A DNA stretch of 64,000 nucleotides from Flavobacteriales bacterium. Lineage in GTDB: Bacteria > Bacteroidota > Bacteroidia > Flavobacteriales_F > PHOS-HE28. Positions 42,796 through 50,800 of the stretch are shown here, piece after piece. The DNA is taken from contig JACJZF010000003.1 of assembly GCA_020635725.1 (NCBI GenBank), positions 62,001 to 126,000 of the forward strand, written 5' to 3'. Made by a program: the position numbers and the translations under genes. Every line of letters begins with the position of its first letter. Positions within the stretch are counted from its first letter, which is position 1. Under the pieces are notes generated by a model. It saw nothing but the letters and a program-made list of their open reading frames with translations, had not been told where the DNA came from and did no database searches.

Positions 42796-44129
42796 CGGTC
42801 GAAGCGGAGTCGTTCGCCGCGCACGTTCCTGTCCACGCGGCCATCGGCATGCACGAGCCGGCCATTCACCCAGGTGCGCAGCACGCGGTTGTGGAATCGC
42901 TGTCCCTCGAATGGCGACCAGCCGCATTTGCTGTAGAGGCCCTCGCGCGTCACGGTCCAGGGTGATTCCGGGTCCACGAGCACGAGGTCGGCCTTCCAGC
43001 CCTCGCGGATGTAGCCGCGGTCGGGTATGCTGAACATCCGCGCCGGGGCATGGCACATCTTCTCCACCACCTGCTCGCGGGTGAACACGCCCTCGCGCGC
43101 CAGCTCCAGCATGGCAGGAAGCGCATGCTGCACCAGGGGGCCGCCGCTGGGGCACTGCTGATAGGCCTGCGCCTTCTCCTCCAAGGTGTGCGGCGCGTGG
43201 TCGGTGGCCACCACATCGATGCGTCCTTCGTTCACGGCGGCGCGGATGGCTTCGCGGTCGGCCGCTGTCTTCACCGCGGGGTTCCACTTGATCAAGGTGC
43301 CCTTGCTGCGGTAATCGGCATCGGAGAACCACAGGTGATGCACGCAGGCCTCGGCGGTGATGCGCTTGCCCTCGAGCGGTCCGGGCTCGAAGAGCTCCAG
43401 CTCGCGCGCGGTGCTGATGTGCAGCACGTGCAGGCGTGTGCCATAGGCCTTCGCGCGCGCCACAGCGGCGCTGCTGCTCCGGTAGCAGGCCTCGGCGCTG
43501 CGGATCAGCGGGTGCTCCTCGATGGGGATATCGGCTCCGTACCGTGCGACGCGCTTCTCGAGCTCCTGTTTGATCGTCGGGTCGTGCTCCGCGTGGATCG
43601 CCAGCAGCATGTGCGCTTCGCGGAAGAGCGCGTCGAGCGCGGCATCGTCGTTGATCACCATGTCGCCGGTGCTGCTGCCCAAGAAGGCCTTGAGCCCGCA
43701 TACCGTGCGCGGATCGGTGCGCAGGACCTCGCTGAGGTTGTGGCTGCCGACCCCCATGAAGAAGGAATAGTTCACCACGCTGCTGGCTGCGCCCATGCGG
43801 TACTTCTCCTCGAGCAGCTCCTGGGTGAGGGCCTGCGGTACCGTGTTGGGCATCTCCATGTAGCTGGTGATGCCGCCTGCCGCCGCGGCCGCGCTGCCGT
43901 GGGCGATGTCCTCCTTGTGCGTGAGGCCCGGCTCGCGGAAGTGCACCTGGTCGTCGATGGCGCCGGGGAGCAGGAGCTTGCCGCGCGCAATGAGCTCTTT
44001 GGCGCCGGCCGCAGCGCCCATGCCTTCCTCCGCCACGCGCTCGATGCGGTCGCCGTGCACGAGCACGTCGGCTTGGAACGAGCGTCCGTCGTTCACCACC
44101 AGCGCGTCGCGTATCACCAGTTTCTCCAT
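42792..44129 (-). CDS. pyrC: dihydroorotase
   Basis: A 445-residue amidohydrolase that cyclises carbamoyl-aspartate to dihydroorotate in pyrimidine synthesis. Metal-site motifs: IDDQVHFREPGLTHKED near residue 55 (the usual HxH reads QVH), GLKAFLGSSTGDM with the carboxylated Lys near 155, LLAIHAEHDP, LHVLHIST and VVATDHAPH. Length fits class I enzymes. The start at ATG 44129 follows the mannose-synthase stop by 2 nt; the upstream 132 codons of the frame lie in that gene and are spurious. The Q-for-H change seems usual for Bacteroidota orthologues as I recall, so activity is expected. Confidence 0.93.
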   Translation of the reverse strand: MEKLVIRDALVVNDGRSFQADVLVHGDRIERVAEEGMGAAAGAKELIARGKLLLPGAIDDQVHFREPGLTHKEDIAHGSAAAAAGGITSYMEMPNTVPQALTQELLEEKYRMGAASSVVNYSFFMGVGSHNLSEVLRTDPRTVCGLKAFLGSSTGDMVINDDAALDALFREAHMLLAIHAEHDPTIKQELEKRVARYGADIPIEEHPLIRSAEACYRSSSAAVARAKAYGTRLHVLHISTARELELFEPGPLEGKRITAEACVHHLWFSDADYRSKGTLIKWNPAVKTAADREAIRAAVNEGRIDVVATDHAPHTLEEKAQAYQQCPSGGPLVQHALPAMLELAREGVFTREQVVEKMCHAPARMFSIPDRGYIREGWKADLVLVDPESPWTVTREGLYSKCGWSPFEGQRFHNRVLRTWVNGRLVHADGRVDRNVRGERLRFDR

Positions 44130-44131
44130 GG

Positions 44132-44851
44132 TCAGTTGATCCAGCCGCCGAAGCGCATCTGCAGCACCCCGATGATCGCCTCGCGGAAGATGCTGCTGTT
44201 CATCTTGCTCGTGCCCTTCTCGCGGTCGATGAAGGTGATGGGCACCTCCACGATGCGGAAGCCTTTGCGGCGCACGCGGTACTTCATCTCGATCTGGAAG
44301 GCATAGCCGATGAATCGCACGTGCTCGAGCGGCAGCGCCTCCAGCACGCGCCGGGTGTAGCACACGAAGCCGGCCGTGGTGTCGCGCACGCCGATCCAGA
44401 GGATGGCGCGCACGTACAGCGAGGCGAAGTAGCTGAGCAGGATGCGGTCCCAGCTCCAGTCCTTCACGTGGCCGCCTTTCACATAGCGCGAACCCACGCT
44501 CATGTCGCCACCCTGTTCCGCGCAAGCAGTGTAGAGCCGCACGAGGTCATCGGGGTTGTGCGAGAAGTCGGCATCCATCTCGAAGATGAATCCGTAGCCG
44601 TGCTCCAGCGCCCACTTGAATCCGGCGATGTAGGCGGTGCCGAGGCCGAGCTTGCCGGCGCGCTCGATCAGGTGTACCCGGCCGGGATGCGCGGCTTGCA
44701 TCTCCTTCACGAGCGAGGCGGTTCCGTCGGGCGAGCCGTCGTCCACGATGAGCAGGTCGAAGGCAGGCTGCAGCCCGAGTACATGCGCGATGATCTCGCG
44801 GATGTTCTCCTTCTCGTTGTAGGTGGGTATGATGACGAGGCGTTCGGGCAA
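44132..44851 (-). CDS. polyprenol monophosphomannose synthase (GT2)
   Basis: A 239-residue family 2 glycosyltransferase without the C-terminal membrane anchor. Motifs: RLVIIPTYNEKENIREI at the N-terminus, LLIVDDGSPDGTASLVKE, the DxD EMDADFSHNP, and the acceptor region FIGYAFQIEMKYR with the closing FIDREKGTSKMNSSIF. The family transfers mannose from GDP-mannose to polyprenyl phosphate, supplying protein or glycan mannosylation. The start is TTG 44851, supported by a TATCTTCG box 6 nt upstream. It lies 39 bp downstream of the giant CHU_C gene and 2 bp upstream of pyrC, forming an operon with pyrC and DUF4296. Confidence 0.92.
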   Translation of the reverse strand: MPERLVIIPTYNEKENIREIIAHVLGLQPAFDLLIVDDGSPDGTASLVKEMQAAHPGRVHLIERAGKLGLGTAYIAGFKWALEHGYGFIFEMDADFSHNPDDLVRLYTACAEQGGDMSVGSRYVKGGHVKDWSWDRILLSYFASLYVRAILWIGVRDTTAGFVCYTRRVLEALPLEHVRFIGYAFQIEMKYRVRRKGFRIVEVPITFIDREKGTSKMNSSIFREAIIGVLQMRFGGWIN

Positions 44852-44857
44852 GCGCGG

Positions 44858-44865
44858 CGAAGATA
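44858..44865 (-). promoter_or_regulatory. -7-like box TATCTTCG before the mannose synthase TTG start
   Basis: A 7/8 match, 6 nt upstream of the TTG at 44851. It suggests the mannose synthase-pyrC-DUF4296 operon has its own promoter apart from the giant gene upstream. Confidence 0.4.
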
Positions 44866-44890
44866 CCTGCGCGCCGGGAGGCCGCAGGGG

Positions 44891-47800
44891 TCAGCGGAGC
44901 AGGCTCACGTGCCCGATACGCTCGATGCGTTCGCCGCTGTACGCATCCTTCACGCGCACCTTCCACACGTACACATCCTGCTGGGCCAGGGATCCATCCG
45001 TCCCGTTGCCATCCCAGGCCTCCCCGGGCACATCGCTTTGGAACACGCGCAGCCCCCAACGGTCGTACACCTCGAAGAGGTAGAAGCGCTCATCGATGCC
45101 GCTCACCACCGGCACGAAGCCTTCGTTCTTGTCGTCCGTGTTCGGGGTGAAGGTGTTGGGCACCCAGAGCGCGAGGCCATCATCCACGGTGATGTACTTG
45201 CACACCGTATCCATGCATTGCGCGCTGGCGAGTGCCACCAGGCATACGCCGTAGGTGTCGCCGATCTCCGCGGGGAACTCATGGCGCAGGTCGGTGGTAG
45301 TGCCCATGGGCTCGTCGTTGATGAACCAGAGATAGCCGTTGGCCCCGATCGTGCCGTTGGTGAAGTAGGCCACCGGGTCGAGCGTGTTGATGCGTCCCGG
45401 CACCATGGTGAAATCGGCCGTGGGCTGCGCGAAGACCATCACGGCATCGGCCATCGTCACGGTATCGGCGCCGCAGCCGTTGCCCGCGTCAACGATCAGG
45501 GTCACATCGTAGCTGCCCGGCTGCGCGTAAGTGGCGGTGATGGGCGCGCAATCGTTGATCACCTGCCCGTTGCCGAGGATCCAGGTGCAGGAGCCGGGGC
45601 CGATGTAATCGTGCGAGAAGGATACTTCGGCGGGAACGCAGGTGCCCGCGTTGTCAATCACGAAGCTGGCCACGGCTGGAGGAACCACATCCACCTGCAC
45701 GATGGTGCTCACCTGTGGGCACGGCGCAATCGGTGTCACGGTGTAGGTGTATGCACCGGGGCCATCAACAGAGGGGTCGAAGGCGCCCGACGAAGGGCTT
45801 CCGTCCGGCGCGGTCCACGAGCCAGTGGCATCGGGGCTGCCGCCAAGCTGGTCGAAGAGGTCGATGGTGGCCGCGTTCGCGCAGAGGGTGATGGAGCCAT
45901 CCTGCCCGGCGTTCGCCGCGATGCTCACGCTCACGTTCACGACGGCCTCATCGTCGATGCACGGGGTGATGCCCGCCACGGTGTAGGTATAGGTCCCTGG
46001 CAGTCCCGTTCCAGGTGCGAAGGAGCCCGTGGTGACCGCGCCGTTCGGGTCGGTCCAGCTGCCGCCGGGTTGCGGGGAGCCACCGAGCAGGTTGAAGAGG
46101 TTGGCGGGGGGCGCCGTGGTGCAGATGCTGAGGCTGCCATCCTCACCCGCTACCGGCACCGGGTTGATGACCACTTGCACCGTCGCGCTGGCATCGAGGC
46201 AGGGGGCGAGTCCGATCACCGTGTACGTATAGTTACCTGGCGCATCCGACGTGGGATCGATGGTGGTGCCGTGCGCGTTTCCGCTCGGATCGGTCCAGTT
46301 TCCGCCGGCGTCGAGGGTGCCGCCCAAGCCATCGAACAAGGAGACGATCGCGCCGGATGCACAGAGCGCCAGGCTTCCGTTGATGCCGGCCTGCGGCGCC
46401 ACGTTCACCGTGATGCTCAAGGTGGCCTGCTCATCGGGGCAGCTGCTCGATCCCGTCACGGTGTACGTGAAGACACCGCTGCTCATGGTTGCCGGGTTGA
46501 AGGTGGCGGATACCGTGGTGCCGGAGAGATCGGTCCACGCGCCGTTGGCATCGGGCGCGCCGAGCAGCTGCGAAATCAAGGTGAAACTGCCTTGCGTGCT
46601 GCACACGGCGATGCTGTTGTCTTCGCCCGCATTCGGCCCGGGCAGGAGCACCACGTTCACGGTAGCGGTCGCGTCGGCACAGGCATCGCCTTCCACGGTA
46701 TAGGTCTGCAATCCGCTGGGGTTTACGCCGGGGTCGAAGTTCCCGTCGAAGGTCGTTCCGTCCGGATGCGTCCACGTGCCACCCGGGTCAGGCGTGCCAC
46801 CCAGCTGCGCGAATAGATCCGTGATCGCGCTTCCGGGGCAGAGGTCGATGGATGATGAAGTGCCGGCATCAACGGGCTCATCCACGTCTATCGATACCGT
46901 GGCGGATGCATCGGGGCATGGTGCGTTACCGGTGATCGTGTACATGTACACGCCCGGCGACATGGTGGCGGGATCGAATGCTCCACCATTCACGGGCGAA
47001 GGGCCATTCCAGCTTCCGCCAGCATCCGGAGTTCCGGTGAGCTGTGCGAAGAGCGAAATGCTGGGGCTCGTGCTGCAGATGGAAAGTGAACCGTCACCGC
47101 CGGCATCAGGTGCGGTGTTCTCTATGACGGTGATCGTTGCTGATGCATCGAAGCACGGCGCGTTGCCCGCAATGGTGTACACGTAGGCACCGGGAGTCAT
47201 CGTCGCGGGATTATAGCTGCTGCCAACCACAGGCGAAGGCCCGCTCCAGCTTCCCCCGGCATCAGGCGTTCCACCCAATTGCGCGAAGAGGTCGATCGCC
47301 GCACCGACATCGCACACGGTGACACTGGCATCGGTGCCGGCATCGGCGGGCGCGTTCTCCGTCACGGTGACGATGCTGCTCGCGCTGGCGCACGGCGCGG
47401 TGGCGGCAAGCGTGTAGGTGTAGGCCCCGGGAGTCATCGTCGCGGGATCGTAGCTGCTGCCGGCGACAGGAGAAGGCCCGCTCCAACTTCCGCCGGCATC
47501 AGGCGTTCCGCCGAGCTGGTTGAAGAGATTGATTGCCGCGCCATCGCCGCAAACGGTGATCGCGCCATCGGTGCCTGCATCGGGCGAACCGGTCTCGGTG
47601 ACAGTCACCGAAGCAACAGCATTGCCGCACGGCGCGCTACCGGTGACAGTGTACACGTAGGCACCGGGCGTCATCGTCGCGGGATCGTAGCTGCTGCCGA
47701 CGACCGGTGAAGGCCCGTTCCAACTTCCACCTGCATCAGGCGCACCGCCCAGCTGCGCGAAGAGGTCGATCGCCGCACCGACATCGCACACGGTGACGCT

Positions 47801-50800
47801 GGCGTCGGTGCCGGCATCGGCGGGCGTGTTCTCCGTCACGGTGACGATGCTGCTCGCGCTGGCGCACGGCGCGGTGGCGGCAAGCGTGTAGGTGTATGCC
47901 CCGGGAGTCATCGTCGTGGGATCGTAGCTGCTGCCGGCGACAGGAGAAGGCCCGCTCCAACTTCCGCCGGCATCAGGCGTTCCGCCGAGCTGGTTGAAGA
48001 GATTGATTGCCGCGCCATCGCCGCAAACGGTGATCGCGCCATCGGTGCCTGCATCGGGCGAACCGGTCTCGGTGACAGTCACCGAAGCAACAGCATTGCC
48101 GCACGGCGCGCTACCGGTGACAGTGTACACGTAGGCACCGGGCGTCATCGTCGCGGGATCGTAGCTGCTGCCGACGACCGGTGAAGGCCCGTTCCAACTT
48201 CCACCTGCATCAGGCGCACCGCCCAGCTGCGCGAAGAGGTCGATCGCCGCACCGACATCGCACACGGTGACGCTGGCATCGGTGCCGGCATCGGCGGGCG
48301 CGTTCTCTGTTACCGTGACGATGCTGCTCGCGCTGGCGCAGGGCGCGGTGGCGGCAAGCGTGTAGGTGTATGCCCCGGGAGTCATCGTCGTGGGGTCGTA
48401 GCTGCTGCCGGCGACAGGAGAAGGCCCGCTCCAACTTCCGCCGGCATCAGGCGTTCCGCCGAGCTGGTTGAAGAGATTGATTGCCGCGCCATCGCCGCAA
48501 ACGGTGATCGCGCCATCGGTGCCTGCATCGGGCGAACCGGTCTCGGTGACAGTCACCGAAGCAACAGCATTGCCGCACGGCGCGCTACCGGTGACAGTGT
48601 ACACGTAGGCACCGGGCGTCATCGTCGCGGGATCGTAGCTGCTGCCGACGACCGGTGAAGGCCCGTTCCAACTTCCACCTGCATCAGGCGCACCGCCCAG
48701 CTGCGCGAAGAGGTCGATCGCCGCACCGACATCGCACACGGTGACGCTGGCGTCGGTGCCGGCATCGGCGGGCGTGTTCTCCGTCACGGTGACGATGCTG
48801 CTCGCGCTGGCGCACGGCGCGGTGGCGGCAAGCGTGTAGGTGTAGGCCCCGGGAGTCATCGTCGCGGGATCGTAGCTGCTGCCGGCGACAGGTGAAGGCC
48901 CGCTCCATGTGCCACCTGCATCAGGCGAACCACCCAACTGCGCGAAGAGGTTGATCGCAGCGCCATCGCCGCACACGGTGATCGCGCCATCGGTGCCCGC
49001 ATCCGGCGAACCGGTCTCGGTGACGGTGACCGTAGCAACAGCATTGCCGCACGGCGCGTTGCCCGCAACGGTGTACACGTAAGCGCCGGGCGTCATCGTC
49101 GCGGGATCGTAGCTGCTGCCGACGACCGGCGAAGGACCGCTCCAATTTCCCCCGGCATCAGGCGAACCACCCAGCTGCGCGAAGAGGTTGATCGCCGCGC
49201 CGACATCGCACACGGTGATGCTGGCATCGGTGCCGGCATTGGCGGCTGTGCTTTCATTCACCACTACTGTCGCAGTGGCATTGCTGCACGGTGCCGAACC
49301 CGTCACGGTGTACACATATGCCCCGGGAAGCATGCTCGCCGGATCGTAGAGGTTCGCGGCTACAGCGCTCGGTCCACTCCATGTACCACCCGCATCGGGG
49401 CTTCCCCCTAACGCGGCGAGGAGCGATGCCGCAGGGCTCGTGCTGCAGAGCGAGAGCGCGCCATCGGTGCCGGCATCCGTTGCCTGGTTCACGGTCACGG
49501 AGACCGTTGCCGTGGCATTGAGGCATGGCGCCTGGCCTAACACGGTGTACACATAGTTTCCAGTAGACATGGAAGCCGGGTCGAAGGCATCACCGATCAC
49601 CGGGCTCGGTCCGCTCCAGCTCCCTCCGGCATCCGGTGTGCCGCCCAGTGCATTCAATAGCGAAGCGGAGGCCGCGTCGCTGCACAAGCTGAGCGCGCCG
49701 TCCACACCAGCGTTCGGAGCCGCATGCTCCGTGACCGTCACGATCGCGCTCGCATCCACGCACGGCGCCGTGGCCAGGATTGAATACGTGTAAGCACCTC
49801 CGCTCATCGTGGCGGGGTCATAGAGTCCGCCCACCACGGCACTCGGTCCGCTCCAGCTTCCTCCTGCGTCCGGTGTGCCGCCCAGTTGAGCTGCCAGGCT
49901 GATACTCGCTGAGCTGCTGCAGAGCGTGATGCTTCCGTCGGAGCCCGCATCGGGCTGGATGTGCTCCGTCACGGTGACGTTGGCGGTGGCGTTGGTGCAC
50001 GGCGCCGAGCCCGCCACGGTGTATGCATACACACCAGGATCCATGAGCACTGCATCGTAGTTCCCGCCGATCACCGCAGATGGGCCGCTCCAAACACCGC
50101 CGGGATCGGGAGCGCCGCCCAACTGACCGAGCAAGGATGTAGCAGCGCTATTGCTGCATAGGGCGATGCTGCCATCACTGCCCGCGGAGGGCGCTTGGTT
50201 CTCGGTGACCGTCACGCTAGCTGATGCATCGGTGCACGGAGCGGCCGCGAGTAGCGTGTAGGTGTAGACTCCAGGATCCATGGTGGCCGGGTCGTACTGA
50301 CCGCCGGCGACCGGGCTTGGGCCGGACCATGCGCCACCGAGGTCCGGTGATCCGCCGAGCTGCGCGAACAGATTGAAGGCGCTCGCATCGCTGCACGTCG
50401 CGAGCGCCGCATTGAGTCCCGCAACAGGCTGCACGTTCTCCACCACGGTCACGTTCGCCGTGGCGTTCACGCAGGGTGCCACACCGGTTACGGTGTAGGT
50501 GTACACCCCGGGGTTCATGGTGGCGGGGTTGTAGTTGCCACCAACCACAGGAGAAGGCCCGCTCCAGCTTCCACCGGCCTGCGGCGCGCCACCGAGCTGC
50601 GCGAAGAGGCTCACGGCCGCGCCCGAGCCGCATACCGTGAGGTTGCCATCGGTGCCGGCGTTGGTGGCGGCGTTCTCCGCCACGGTCACCGTAGCTGTGG
50701 CGTTGGGGCAGGGCGCGGTACCGGTGACGGTGTAGGTGTACACGCCGGGGTTCATGGTGGCCGGATCGTAGCTGCCGCCGACCACAGGTGACGGGCCGCT

